This document shows, one piece after another, positions 44,501 to 59,500 of a stretch of DNA of 64,000 nt (position 1 is the first letter of the stretch; every line of letters starts with the position of its first letter). The DNA lies in contig NMRA01000784.1 of NCBI GenBank assembly GCA_002633005.1, forward strand, positions 38,557 through 102,556, given 5' to 3'. Below the pieces are notes generated by a model. That model saw only the letters and a list, made by a program, of their open reading frames with translations. It did no database searches and was not told the origin of the DNA. The stretch is from Phoronis australis (taxonomy: Eukaryota > Phoronida > Phoronidae). The translations under genes and the position numbers were made by a program.

Positions 44501-47500
44501 GAGTGGAGTTACAAGTTCACAGCTTGCTGGTCACATGCCCTGGTCTAATTTACTGTCATTGTAGTTATTATCATGGCGTATCGATACTGTTATTTTTGAT
44601 TTTAATGGTAACCATTAATTTCAATTGGAATTGTTTCTAATCAGTATCACAAAACTATTATTATCCTTCAGATCTCAGAATATGTGGAAGGTATTGGCAA
44701 TGACAAGCCCTTGATGATAATAGCCGGCCCAGGCTCAGGAAAGACCAGTGTAATGTGTAAGGCAGCGGACGACACTGAGGCTAAAACACGCGCTGGTGGC
44801 ATATCTGGGTGAGTCGACTTGCGTGCTGATTGTGAGGTACATCACTCGGCACTGCCTGTCTGTTGGTGAAGTTAGCGTATCACATGATGCTGTTTTGGCA
44901 CCGTGATTTAAAAGGTTAACCTAGAACAGGAATAACTCCAAATTTTTGACAAATTTTGTTGATTGAAGTTGCAGCAGAAGTCTATAGGGTTACTAAATCT
45001 TAATCATTTGAAAATCAACTGAAAATATTTTATTTAAAATTCCGCCATCTTAGTGTTGCTTAAGATTGAAATAAAAATGGTGAATACATTATAGAAGATG
45101 ACCTGCCAAATTAACATATTGTTGCTTATTACATTATAGAACATTATGCTGAACGCATAACATTGTTTACGATTATTAATTTTTAATGATACTTGCGAGC
45201 TCTCTATCTTTGATAGTCATTCGCGGCGCAACAATAAAGCAGACGGCCAAGAGACATAAGAAAACTAATGATTGAAATGACGGCTATATTTCGAGGCTGT
45301 CTTTGTCTCATCATTACGTAAAAATATAATCCCACAGAGTTACAAGAATATATTCGACAAAGGGTCGTGACCCACTCAGCCACAAACCTATAGCATACAT
45401 TGCTGAATTACACACAAACTAGGAAAACATGGTCAGCATGTGGCTTCCTCCATGTTCTGCTCATTTAACACGGGCTTTTTAACTCAGTGTGTTAAATTAA
45501 TGGCCTATTTGTTTTGTTATTCCCTGTGGGGTGCTCCGTCACTGCACTGGGGCTGCATGATGTTATACGTGACACACAATTCCATTTTTTACAGTGGTGG
45601 TCCTGAAGGCTGGTCTGTGTTCTACCACTATGTCGGAGCTGTCCCCGGTTCTGTGGAGGTGGAGCCTATGTTAAAACGTCTGCTGAAGGAGCTCAACGTC
45701 TGCACTGTAAGTGAACTGCACAACACATTCCCCCAATTCGTGCACGCTTCCCCCCTCTGTTGGTCCTTTTAGGTAATCATTACAATGTAATGTCAGTTTC
45801 ATCGAGAGTGTTTGGTGGTGGCTGTTAAGGAAAACTTGAACATGAAATTTATTTAATTTTGTGCTTCGTGGAAAAATGGCAAAAGAAAAGTTCGCTAGTA
45901 CACCAGTCATTGCATTGCATTCTTTACCTTATTTCTTGTGATAATTAAAACTCAATTTCACCCTGTTTAGCTAGTAGTTATATTTACTAGGGCCTTTTAC
46001 ACCGATATAATTGGTCTCGTAAATATTCCTTGCCAATTCAAGTCACAGGCAGTGTGAATTTCACAGGTTCAGGATCGGCCAATCCATTAAAATCCGGATC
46101 CTTTTCTTGAGCTTCTGACGGTTTCAATGTTCCTTTTGGTGTTAAAAATGAAATCGTATCAGAGCAAGGACTATCATGACACCATCGTTACGAGAGTAAT
46201 GGCATACATTGATTTTTTGTTTTTTAGCCAGTTAATCGTAATGAAATGCAGCTGTAAGTAATATTTGCAATTTCAGGATGACACCATGCCAACTGATCTC
46301 GTGGCAACAAAACAACTTGTCTTCAGCATTCTGTCGAGTACCAATTCCAAACCAATAATCCTTTTCATTGATGCTCTGAATCAGGTAAATGAGTTGTTAT
46401 ATCACCGTGCGTGTAGATTCAAGGCTCTGAATCTGGTAAACTATAGTAACTTGTTGGTAAATGAAATGATCATGTTCATTGATGCATAAACGTGGAAGTG
46501 ATGTTGTTCAAACTACATGTCATTGATCACGTGAATCTTACTAAAAAGGGCTCTGAATCTGGTGAATGATCAAATGGTATCGTCTAGCTGTTGACCATTT
46601 CATGCTCTTAAGAAGGCATCCAAGAGTTATGTCCCATGCCTTTGCTATGTGGTTATAGTGCTGTAGTCAAATAATATTCATCATGGTAGTCATCAACAGA
46701 GTCACCATTGGTTTTGTCTTTTTTCTGTTTCATAACACGATTTTTCGGTGATGTTTTTGTCATTCATCGTCGTTAACATGGCTTTATTATTGAATTAAAT
46801 GCTGTTTACGAATTCCTCATCTTTGACATGGCGTAACTATTGATTCAGANAAATTAATGTATAACAAATTGAGACGAATTTGTTTGTCATACTGTTGCTA
46901 ACCTATAACTGTCTGTAATTTCTTTTGTCCATCTCGGTGTATTCTTTCTTTTGCTATATTGTGCTGTGTCCATCAGACAAAATTTTGATTTAAAGTCTTA
47001 TTTTACCAATGAAATGCCTTATTTCATTTATGATACAACATTTGATCTAAACTTTCATTGTTATGCCATAAGCAATTTCCTTACCTCTTTGTTATCTAAC
47101 AAGTTAGTATCTTTTGTTGCTTGCATTTTTGTTGTGGTTTTGCTTGTATTAGTTGCATTTCTTTTGCTACATTTGCTGGATTTGCGACCAAAAATTTAAG
47201 CCTAGACTCTACTGAAAATTTGACCAATCGCTTTGTGGATATTGAAAAAAATACTCAAAGCATGGCATGTGATTGGTCAGTATTTGAGTGGAGATCCAAG
47301 TTCACAGCTTGCTGGTCACAGGACCTGATCTAATTAACTGTCATTGTTGTTGTTATCATGGCATATCGATACTGTTATAATGGTAACCATTAATTTAATA
47401 TCTTTTCAATTGGAGTTGTTGCTAATCGGTATCACAAAACTATTATTATCCTTCAGATCTCAGAATATGTGGAAGGTATTGGCAATGACAAGCCCTTGAT

Positions 47501-50500
47501 GATAATAGCCGGCCCAGGCTCAGGAAAGACCAGTGTAATGTGTAAGGCAGCGGACGACACCGAGGCTAAAACACGCACTGGTGACATATCTGGGTGAGTT
47601 GACTTGCGTGCTTATTGTGAGGTAGTACATCACTCGGCACTGCCTGTCTGTTGGTGAAGTTAGCCTTAATTAGTATGCGTATCACATGATGATGTTTTGG
47701 CACTGTCTGTTCAAGTCTGTTCAATTGATGGCATATGTGCTTTGTTATTCTCTGTGGGGTGCTCTGTCACTGCACTGGGGCTGCATGACGCTATACGTGA
47801 CACACAATTCCATTTTTTACAGTGGTGGTCCTGAAGGCTTGTCTGTGTTCCACCACTATGTCGGAGCTATCCCCGGCTCTGTGGAGGTGGAGCCTATGTT
47901 GAAACGTCTGCTGAAGGAGCTCAACGTCTGCACTGTAAGTGAACTGCACAACACATCCCCCCAATTCGTGCATGCTTCCCCCCTCTGTTGGTCCTTTTAG
48001 GTAATCATTTCTAAATGTCAGTTTCGTGGAGAGTGTTTGCCAAAAATACCATTTTTTCATTTTTCATGGGCGTCTAACATTTCGATAGCCTACAGTTTGG
48101 TGGTGGCCGTTAAAGAAAACTTGAACATGAAATTTATTTAATTTTGTGCTACGTACATCTCATGGAAAAATGGCAAAAGAAAAGTTCGCTAATACACCAG
48201 TCATTGCATTGCATTCTTTACCTTATTTCTTGTGATAATTAAAACTCAATTTCACCCTGTTTAGCTAGTAATTATATTACTAGGGCCTTTTACACCGATA
48301 TAATTGGTCTCGTAAATATTCCTCGCCGTATTTATTTCAATCTGTAACCAATTCAAGTCACAGGCATTGTGCATTTCACAGTTTTAGGATCAGCCAATCC
48401 AATAAAATCCGGATCCTTTTCTTGAGCTTCTGACGGTTTCAATGTTCCTTTTGGTGTTGCAAAATGAAATCTTATCAGAGCAAGGACTATCATGACACCA
48501 TCTTTATGAGAGTAATGGCATACATTGATTTTCGTTTTTAGCCAGTTAATCGTAATGAAATGCAGCTGTAAGTAATATTTGCAATTTCAGGATGACACCA
48601 TGCCAACTGATCTCGTGGCAACAAAACAACTTGTCTTCAGCATTCTGTCGAGTACCAATTCCTAACCAATAATCCTTTTCATTGATGCTCTGAATCAGGT
48701 AAATGAGTTATTTCACCGTGCGTGTAGATTCAAGGCTCTGAATCTGGTAAACTATAGTAACTTGTTGGTAAATGAAATGATCATGTTCATTGATGCATGA
48801 ACGTGGAAGTGATGTTGTTCAAACTACATGTCATTGATCACGTGAATCTTACTAAAAAGGGCTCTGAATCTGGTGAATGATCAAATGGTATCGTCTAGCT
48901 GTTGACCATTTCATGCTCTTAAGAAGGCATCCAAGAGTTATCTCCCATGCCTTTGCTATGTGGTTATAGTGCTGTAGTCAAATAATATTCATCATGGTAG
49001 TCATCAACAGAGTCACCATTGGTTTTGTCTTTTTTCTGTTTCATAACACGATTTTCCGGTGATGTTTTTGTCATTCATCGTCGTTAACATGGCTTTATTA
49101 TTGAATTAAATGCTGTTTACGAATTCCTCATCTTTGACATGGCGTAACTATTGATTCAGAGTTAAATGCTGTTTATGAAATCTGTTATTTAATTAGCTTA
49201 ACGACGATACTGAGGTGACGACCTGGATACCTCAGAAACTGGGTCCTCAGATCCGATTGGTCGTCTCAATGATTAATGACACACCCCCACACGTTCACCT
49301 AACCAGTCGGGAGGCTAAGCCTACGGTATTGCACGTAAAGCCACTGGATCTGAAGTCCAGGAAGGTAGATATTTTTGTTGATATTAATGCAACCAAATAA
49401 TTGCATATGTGTGCATATTGCTGTCTTCTCTACCCAGGCATCTGTTGTCCACAGCTGTATCTTCTAAATCTCTTGGAGGATCTATGAAATTTAACAGATG
49501 TATTTCTATGAAACTGACAACAAGCGAGGACATTTTTCTGACCGGTTTGGTTGCTGCTCTCCCACTAGTTTTTACAGTTTGTCAGCGAAGTCCCTCGACT
49601 GATCTGTACGGAACTTGAAAGTTTATTTTTTGCATTTGAATTAATAGCTTCCACGTGACAGATCCTTTATCCAAGAGAGGGCAGCACTTGCACATTTTAA
49701 GAGCTCTGATTAGTGTTGTGGCGTCCATTATTGTATGGATCTGAGTGATGCAGTGTCCTCTAGTTGAAATTTTATTTTTCTTTGCGGCAATCTTGGTATT
49801 TTCCAGAGTTCCATTCACCAGTTTTCGTATGAGTGGCACAGTACTGCACCCCTGAGACTCGATTTGATTGCACTAGCATGGCTCCCTATATTGGAAATGT
49901 TTAAAAAATTATGTCCTATTACATTTTTGCCACATGGTGGATGGTCATCAATGATCTTCAATGTTTTTGTATTTAATTAAAATCAAATGACATATTAATT
50001 GATATAAAAGGTGATATTGTTTCATGTATTTTTTAATTTTAAAGGTGTCCAGTTCACGCTTTGATGATCGATCTGTTCTGCGCAGAATACTAAGGTCTCA
50101 CTCACTAGGCCATTCATTCACCCAGCTATTGCAGAAAATAGTTGAATGAAAAACATAAGAAGTATGTCCTGGGCTCAGCTATTCATCAACCCATAAGGGA
50201 TAATAAACCATCTTTTCAGCTGTGACTTCACACCTATTCTTAAGCTGTGTTTACTTAATTACCACGTCCAGCTGGAACAGTTGTATGACTAAGAGCAGGG
50301 TTCACAAAGAACTACTTTCACTGACCTTACATGTCAATTTCAAAGGCCTATTGTTGTTGAACAACGCCTAATGATTTATTACAGCCCGGTCGCACAAAAT
50401 TCTTAGCCACTATGCGGACTAGTTACCCAATTCAAGCCCAGACTAAATTGTACTTTTGTTTTTTACAGCAATTGTCATAATCAAGATTTCTCTAATTTTA

Positions 50501-53500
50501 GGAAATTGTCAGGGAAACCCTTCTCAAATTCAACAAACAGCTTGATATGGATCAGATGTTTTCTCTGTTAGCTAAGGAGTCATCTGAGAACCCCCTGTGG
50601 CTGTCGGTTGCCTGTGAGGAACTCCGGGTGCACGGACAGTTTGAAAATTTGTCCGAAAAAGTTGAGAGCTTAGCCAATGGTCTTCTAGAGTGAGTACTGC
50701 CACCACCCTTTTGATTGCCTTTTACTTGTAGCAACTCTCACAAATGTCCTAAAAATATCCTTCACCATAAAACAGAGTATTTCTCTGGTGCATTTTATTT
50801 TCATTGCTTGGGAAGGAAGATTTTTTGTGTTACTATTCTCCACAACCTCGAATTGGTTACAAGATTGAATTCTTGTTGTACAGGTGGGCCTATGTCAAGT
50901 GTGAAAAACAATGCGATGTGTTTGAACTCGAAGAAGCTTATCATGTTTGAAGTATTGAACTTTAGAGATGTTTGTCACAGTTTCAATGTTTGGATTTCGT
51001 GGAATTATGCACATCACCACAGTGTAAGCGTCAAGTTTGCATCGTGTTCGTGAATTAATAAGTAAATCCTGTTAAGTTTTAGAAATTTCTGTTGTGCAGA
51101 GCACTATGTTACCCAGTAATAAGAGAGAATTTCATAAATTTGGGTTCGTGAAAGATTTCATGTTTGTCAACAACGACTGAATTCACTGGGATTGGTTTGG
51201 ACATTGAGTTGATTGAGTATGTCTGCAGCTGGCTTTTGATTGGCTAACCTTGAGATGTAACCCTTGACAGCAACAGTACTAACTGTTTTGTTTCCCCCCG
51301 CAGACTGCTGGAGCAAGTATTGGGTCGTTTTGAGCAGGAAAATGGTGGGTACCTCCTGGTGGCCACTCTAAGCCTGCTTGAAGTCTCCTCAGCTGGACTG
51401 TTGGAGGCGGAGCTTCTGGAGTTGCTAGGCGACAGGGATTTAATGCCGCCGTCATCCGTGCTGGAGAAAGGTTGGAAAACTAAGACTGTTACTTGTTGAC
51501 TTCATTGTTGTTATTGCATTACTTAACAAAAGCAGACAAAATTAGTGATGTTGGCTGTTCTGCAATTACTGGCAATGACACAACTTTGGTGCAACGTTCT
51601 AATTACATGATGAACAGTACATTTCACTAAGTTGTTCACTTTTCGTCAAATACCCACTGAATGAATGATGCTTGCCCCTTGCCCCTTGCTCATGCTGGGG
51701 AATTGGGGTTCATTTTCATTTGTAAAACTCTTCAGCTACCCCTTTTGCACACAGTCGTGTCTGTAAGAGTTGGGGCTTTTTTACACCAAAACTCCACCAG
51801 CAAATCACCACATTAAAAACCTTAGGCTCCAATCCTCATGTTGATCTTTTGTTAGAATTGGCGAGGTAAGGGTGCGTTTACAAGAAAATGTAACAACGAG
51901 TTTTACGTAATTGTCTTTGTTTCCACGCACTGACTGTGTGTGTTTTTCTTGCGCGTGTGCACGTGTGATATTTGGAGCCCAATACCTACATCACAACACA
52001 TTTCAGGCGACATTGAAGAAACGGAGAAAGAGACCGGTGAGGAAGCAGATGGCAAGTTGCCAATGTTCAAGTGGGCAGGGGTGTATCGCGCCCTGCGCAC
52101 GTTCCTACGTCCGTACGGTGACAGTGGCGAAGGCAGGCTGGACTTCTATCATCGCTCACTGAGCAAGGCTGTACGACGCAAGTAAGTGTCTGTATTTGCA
52201 GTTTTCTTATCCAGCGATTTATTAGGGGTGTACATTATTGTGATGCCCCCATCCTGTGAAGTGAGTTTTTCCAATTTTGGTGATCTTGAACTTGGTCACA
52301 CCCATATCGTTATCGGTTTGACATCAGTTCTATGGTAAGGGAGAAAGTCGCCAAACCCATGTTTACATAGTCCATTGCTCTCATTGTCTACACACAACGT
52401 ATAAGCTCACATAATTTAGCAGTTATGTTGTAAAGAACATGCCTGGCGCTAACCGATGTTTAAAACACACTATTTACAAACAACTTTTAACAAATGCCGC
52501 GAAGAAGATGTGTTTTTTATGAAATACTATCACCAAACTTGGACTTGTAAAAATAATTGACTTTCGTAGAATTTAGACAGCACCTCACTTTCACCTGCTG
52601 ATTCATGTAATGTGTGGTTGCAATCAGTGGCCAGCTTAACCACTGCATTGTGCACCAAAACAATAGGCTTGTTTGCCAAGTTTAATCGAGCTTGATTCTA
52701 GATCATATCCTGACATTGGGAATTTCTTGGTTTTATCTGTCCAGGGGAATGGTACCTGAAAACATTGAGATAATTATGTTGATCCGACCCTGTTAGTGTG
52801 GAAGCTCTGTTTCTCTTCTCAGTCATGATCCAGGTTTTACCTTATTTTGTGTTCCAGACAGAGTTATTAAGCCGCGCCTTATTGTTCAATTTTTTACCTG
52901 ATGCTTTTGTTTGTTGGCTGAATAGAAAATTTAAGATGAACTTAAACAATATTGAACTATTAAGATGAGTAATTCTAGAATTATAAAAAATAAAATGTGA
53001 AATGAAAGTTCTGTTAAAAATGGATAGTAATCAAACCGAATCCCAAATATCATATCATTTAGTTGTCTAGATTTGGAGTCCCAGATTGAGAGCTTTCTTT
53101 ATACATGTTTATACCAGTTAGTTCTTTTTGTGAGTCTAATCTACGTGTTGTGATTTAGGTATTTCAACAATCCTGATAATGTCGAGGATGACGAGGACAG
53201 TGTTGAGATCTACCGCTGGTGGCATAATAAAGTATCGGAGTATTTTGAGAAGCACCGCAACATACAACGCAAGGTGGAGGTGAGTGAACAGGCCGCCAGG
53301 GGGAGCTGTCATTTCTTCGAGACAAGGCTTGCAGTTTTGGAATTTCAGTTGGTTAAATACATCTATTCGAGACTTTTCTGAATTTTTCTCTCCTAAGGCT
53401 TGCTTTTAATTGAATCTCACCACAGCTGTAGTATAACGAGCCAAGCTGTCTGCCTCAAGTTAATCTCATCTGAGCTGACAACTTACATCAAGGTGTAAAG

Positions 53501-56500
53501 GTCTGACAAGAATGCAATGAACTCAGCACTTGTTCATTCAATTGTCAACAGAGTTACTTTTCACTTGAGGCTCACAGCTTAGCTCATAGCTTTGTCTGGG
53601 GTGGCCCTATCACCTGGATTTGAACATTGAGCAAAATGAATGTGGAAAGGTTTCCTATCTTTGCTCTGCGACGTGTACTTTCTTGGAAAATGTTCTAGAA
53701 CAGATCTTTGTAATGATGTCTTTTGCTGTTTATAGGAGTTACCTCATCATTTGGTTTACCTCAAGGAATACGCTCGCATGAAGGACTTTCTGGCTGACTT
53801 CAACACAGTCGACGAGTTGTTCGATCCAGACTACAGCTCTAAACTATTGAACTTCTGGAGAAAGGTAAAGTTGTTGTCAAAATGTGCAGTACAGTTCACA
53901 AGACGTTGGTTAAACTGGCCTCATTGGGGCATTGTGTGGATGTGCCGAGGATGGCAAGAAGTGAAAGGCCAATCAGCAAACCTCAGACATCAACCCTCTT
54001 CTGTTTGTCCAGACATAGTCTGTTTGTCGAATCATTACAGATATATCTCTTGTTTATCTTCAGGTATTGGTCGAGCTCATTGTTAAGTATTTGCAGGATG
54101 GTTCTTTGTCTCGCAGCACGACTCGCATACCATACCTTGATGAATACGTTGGCTATTGAAATTCTGGTTGTCGAAACCAAATTTAATAGCATCGTTTTTC
54201 GCTAATATTTCTCATGAAAAAGCATTCCAACGTAACTTTTCATGGGGAATTCAATTTCAGAAGCCAAACAGTAACTGCTCAGTGTACAGTTAGTATTGCA
54301 CTTTATATCCATCACCGTTTTATTCCTGTAAATTTATTGCTGACGTTGAAAGTGATTTGCTCCACACAATAGAACTTATATCAATGTTCATGATGGCAAA
54401 AATTGATGAACCCGGCAAGTTGCACAAATCTGTTGTGTGCCATGAGACGTCGTGATTTGTAAAGTATCCACCAGAGGGTGCCACCGCTTCATTCATGTCA
54501 TTGCTAATGTGGACAGTGCTCTGCTCGCGACAAAAACAACTTGATAGCAAAAGCTGGTGAACTTAGCGGTTCTTGTACAAGTTTGTTGACATAGCACAAG
54601 GTGCCATGAGACGTTGCCACAGCAGCCAGTGGTTCTTTGATGTTATCACTGTCATTACTTATAAGTGTGATGATTTTGCCTCATTGTGTGGAATCTTTAT
54701 GACTTAGTTGTCTTTTCTAGCTTCATGACTTTGAGAAAATGGCTGCAACATACACAGAAGAGTTAGCTGCCTTGGAGAAAGAAGGCACAGATTTGGCATT
54801 GCTGGCCAAGCGAACGGAGAAGGTGGCCATACTTTTGTAAGTGACGTCTAGCGACCTCTTGTGGCTTTGTAACCGATATTGTTTGCTGGGAACTACAGAT
54901 GAGAAGTAAAACATTATGAGCAAATAAACTGCAGTCGAGGGGACTATTATTGTGTACCGTTTATGGACATATTCAGGATCATGTGAAGTTGTGTCTGTAT
55001 TCAGATGTAGGTGCACGTGCCTACATGTAAAATACGTGATGAGCAAATATCAAGGAGCTAGTTTGTAATATTATAGTTAAGCTTGATTTCTCCTTAAAGT
55101 TTACAAAACAATACTGTACATGGTGGCCTATACACGGTAAGTGGAAAGTACAGTGAATGGACAAACGACTTTCAGAAAACACCCTGATGTACATGTTCAA
55201 GGGATAGTTACCTTTGTCTGTAAGTGGACTTTAGCATTCCGGGCTCAGATATCCATAACCCATATGGGGGTAATAAGACAAATATCTTCTCAGCCATGAC
55301 CATAAACCCNAATGGACAAACAACTTTCAGAAAACACCCTGATGTACATGTTCAAGGGATAGTTACCTTTGTCTGTAAGTGGACTTAAGCATTCCGGGCT
55401 CAGATATCCATAACCCATATGGGGGTAATAAGACAAATATCTTCTCAGCCATGACCATAAACCCCTTTTAAGCTGCATTTAGTCACACTGGGCAGGGATC
55501 ACAAAGAACCACTTTCACTAATTCCAAAAGGCCTATTGTCTGTGAATGACAGTCATCATTTACAACCCTTCACAAATTTCTAAGTCAACATGCAGACTAC
55601 TTCCCTTTCCAAGCTCGAAATGAGGGCATGTGCTGGTATACTCAAAATACTGGAGCAAAAAGCTTTATTTCAGTTAGAGGCAGATCCACCTTGATACAAG
55701 CATATTCGGTTGAGAATGATTACCAAGTCTTTTTTCAAGCTAGGACAATTCACTGAGGTCAGAGGTTAACCAAAGTCTTGTTTCCATGTTGCAGTGTCCA
55801 AGCAGGTCTCTATGATGAGTCTCTGGCTCTGGCTAAGAAGGTGAAAGGATGGGAAGAGGACCAGCTGGGACGGCGGGATGAAGAGATGGCGTCCATCTAT
55901 AACTTACTGGCACAGNAGAAGGTGAAAGGATGGGAAGAGGACCAGCTGGGACGGCGGGACGAAGAGATGGCGTCCATCTATAACTTACTGGCACAGATTT
56001 ATGATCAGGTGGGACATCGTTGGGTTTATGGTCCTGCACAATTTTTGTGGCGACCCACTGAATTAATGTGGCTCCCAATCATGTTAAAATATCTGGAACT
56101 GGCCATAATACACGGTTTTCTCTGTATGGAACACGTGGAAAATTGCAAAAGGGCATCAATTCATGGAAAGTTCCAAGTTGCCAATTCGTGTTTTCAAAAT
56201 TTTACCTGGTAGCAATCATTTGAAGGAAGGTTCATCCATCTGCTTTTGGCTCCAAGTCATGGAAGATGAATGTGAAAACAGTATCCTGGGTGGAAGAAGA
56301 AAACATGACATGAGCCAAAACGGGGGATGAGATGTATCACCAAGTGAAGACAGGTGGCGTTCTGACAAGCATTTTTCGAGTTTTCACTTCCTGGAGCTCT
56401 AGCTCTGTGGTCCTTTGATGAACTACCGAAAGTGATGTTTGTTTCACACGTCAAGTTAATAATAATTAGGGAAATCATAAAAAGTCATATGTCCCTTATG

Positions 56501-59500
56501 CAAAGAGTCTCGTCTGACCAGCTATTTCTCAGGTATGCTGACATTAGCTAATTTTTTACGTTCTGTCAAAGTTACATGTAACCTTGAAGTCAGCATTGTG
56601 GGTGAATCCATTGAAGATGTTAATTTGAATTGATTCTTCTTCCTGTTGAGTTACGTAGTAATGATGTGTCTCGCAATTGTATAATTATGTATGATAGATG
56701 ATTAAAAACAAAGTACTTGAAGTATTTTTCTTCACACTTAGTTCTCTATTGATAGACTTCTTAACTTGGGAGAAAGGATCACATGCTGTCCTTTTATAGG
56801 CTTTGTGATTAACTGCTATAATTGTGTTTATTCTGTTTCCTTTCAGAAATGTAAACTTCACGAGTTTATGTACCGCAGTCAGTTCCCTGAGACAAAGAAT
56901 TGTGTGTGGCATTGCAATGAAGCTGTGGAACTCAGGCGTCTTTGTGCTTTCACTGAAATCCAGAGGGTTTGTGTCTTTAAAGATTTACTACGATAATAAC
57001 TTTATATTGCATGCGATTCAGGTACGTCCTTCATTTTAAACTGCGTTTTGCACTGTTTGGCTAAAACTGAATGAGGCCTTTTGCTCATAACCTTGTTGTA
57101 TTCCTTATTGGGATTCATTTCCAAACAGAAAGTTGAAATGTTCAGTGACATAAGAAAATGTTTCGGATTTAAATGATATTTTACAACACTAAAATAATTT
57201 AAAAATTGAGCTTCTTGGACAAGTATGAATTGTATGAAGCAAAAGCCTGTGGTTATTAAAATGTACTTATGGTGTCTGAAATTATGGAGATCATTTCTTG
57301 AGGAAAGTTGCTTTTAATTGATGTAATTTGAATATTAAAAAGGATGCTCCTATATTGTTGAGTTTTTTTGTTTTCATTTTCATCTCAAACAAAGTGAGTT
57401 CCTGTTATCTACCAAATGGTGCCCCCTGTTGTCACTTCTCTTAACTGCCTGTTGTAGAGGTTACTTGGCAAAGTCATGGTACGCTTGGCCTTCAACCTGA
57501 GTACATATGCTCACCTCGGTGGGGACAATGAGAAGTCACCAGGTCAGGCACGCCAGCAAGGCATAGACATTGTCAACGAGGCTATTCTGATATTTGAACA
57601 GGTAAGATTTATGGAGCTGATAGGAAGACCACTATTATCTCCCCTGAGTGCAGTGAATAAAATAGTTTATGGACTGATAATTTGATAACTTTTACTATCT
57701 GGTGGCTGGTAATGGGATACTACATTGTTTCTGTTGTGTTGAGAACATGGTATTTTGAGGTGTTAATTTTCGAAATGCGGAGATCAAATGAAGGACTGAG
57801 GCACTGTGCATTGTGTAACTGACTAGACATTGTGCACCAGTAACTGAGTAGACATTGTGCACCAGTAACTGACTAGACATTGTGCAACAGTAGCTTACTA
57901 GACATTGTGCACCAGTAACTGACTAGACATTGTGCACCAGTAACTGACTAGACATTGTGCACCAGTAACTGACTATACATTGTGCACCAGTAACTGACTA
58001 GACATTTTGCACCAGTAACTGACTAGACATTGTGCACCAGTAACTGACTAGACAATGTGCACCAGTAACTGACTAGACATTGTGCACCAGTAACTGACTA
58101 GACATTGTGCACCAGTAACTGACTAGACATTTTGCACCAGTAACTGACTAGACATTGTGCACCAGTAACTGACTAGACATTGTGCACCAGTAACTGACTA
58201 GACATTGTGCACCAGTAACTGACTAGACATTGTGCACCAGTAACTGACTAGACATTGTGCACCAGTAACTGACTAGACATTGTGCACCAGTAACTGACTA
58301 GACATTGTGCACCAGTAACTGACTAGACATTGTGCACCAGTAACTGACTAGACATTGTGCACCAGTAACTGACTAGACATTGTGCACCAGTAACTGACTA
58401 GACATTGTGCACCAGTAACTGACTAGACATTGTGCACCAGTAACTGACTAGACATTGTGCACCAGTAACTGACTAGACATTGTGCACCAGTAACTGACTA
58501 GACATTGTGCACCAGTAACTGACTAGACATTTTGCACCAGTAACTGACTAGACATTGTGCACCTGTCCAGTAACTGACTAGACATTGTGCACCAGTAACT
58601 GACTAGACATTGTGCACCAGTAGCTTACTAGACATTGTGCACTAGCAAGGTCTGTTGGATATTATGCATTATCAGTTTGTTGTGTCTGCCTGTGTGTGTG
58701 TGTGTCTGTGTGTGTGTGTGCTTGTGGTTTTGTCTGACAGTCTGACACTGCATGTGATGTTGTTTCAGTTAAACGACACTGGCCACAAGGCGGAGGCTCT
58801 GATGACGAAAGCGGTACTTACTCCTACCGGTACTGCACAACTCAAGGTGGGTGCTATCTGGTGGTTGTGACACCATATATCACTCTTTTATTCACATTTT
58901 TAAAGGAATGTCGTTCTTCCAGCCTAAGATAGTTTTGAGCATTATAAATAAGGGAATCTTCAACCTATTCGGGGCATGTATTTAAGATGGCATTATTTTC
59001 ACTGGGGATATTATAGCCTTGTATATAAGCTACAGCTGAAATTGTTGTGTTTTTTTTCTACAGTATGTTTTGTTAACCGGTCATGTGGAAGTGAATTTCA
59101 AACTTTTGCCAGTTGATAGCAAAGCTGCAAAAATACAGCTCTTCTTATTTTAGAATCATTCTGATCTTAATGCCTTTAAATTTGAAGACATCTGGAAAAT
59201 GAGTTTCGTGCACTTATTGCAGATAATCTTTGCATTTGTGCTATTTCATTAGACTAAGCCCTAACATTATTTTTACTACAGTGTTCAGGTTGCCTTTAAT
59301 TGGGGAAAGCGACACCATTATTCTTGTTACCTTAAGTAAATCTACAGATCTCTGGTTTTGTTGGAGAATTATTTTTTATAAGTGATTGTTCCTCTGGTGT
59401 GTTTTTACTATTCATGGGAAAATAGAGTTTGAGATAGACAGTCCAGCAAAATGCTTGTATGTTCTACATCTGCATCCTTCGGCAAACACGAGTGACCACT

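Noticed and set aside
45440-48000. Repeated 104-110 codon ORFs over NACHT exon 8
   Set aside because: They are exon 8 read together with flanking intron sequence; the splice-bounded exon is annotated instead.
57807-58645. Possible CRISPR array
   Set aside because: The repeat is a contiguous 25-bp tandem without spacers, in an animal intron.
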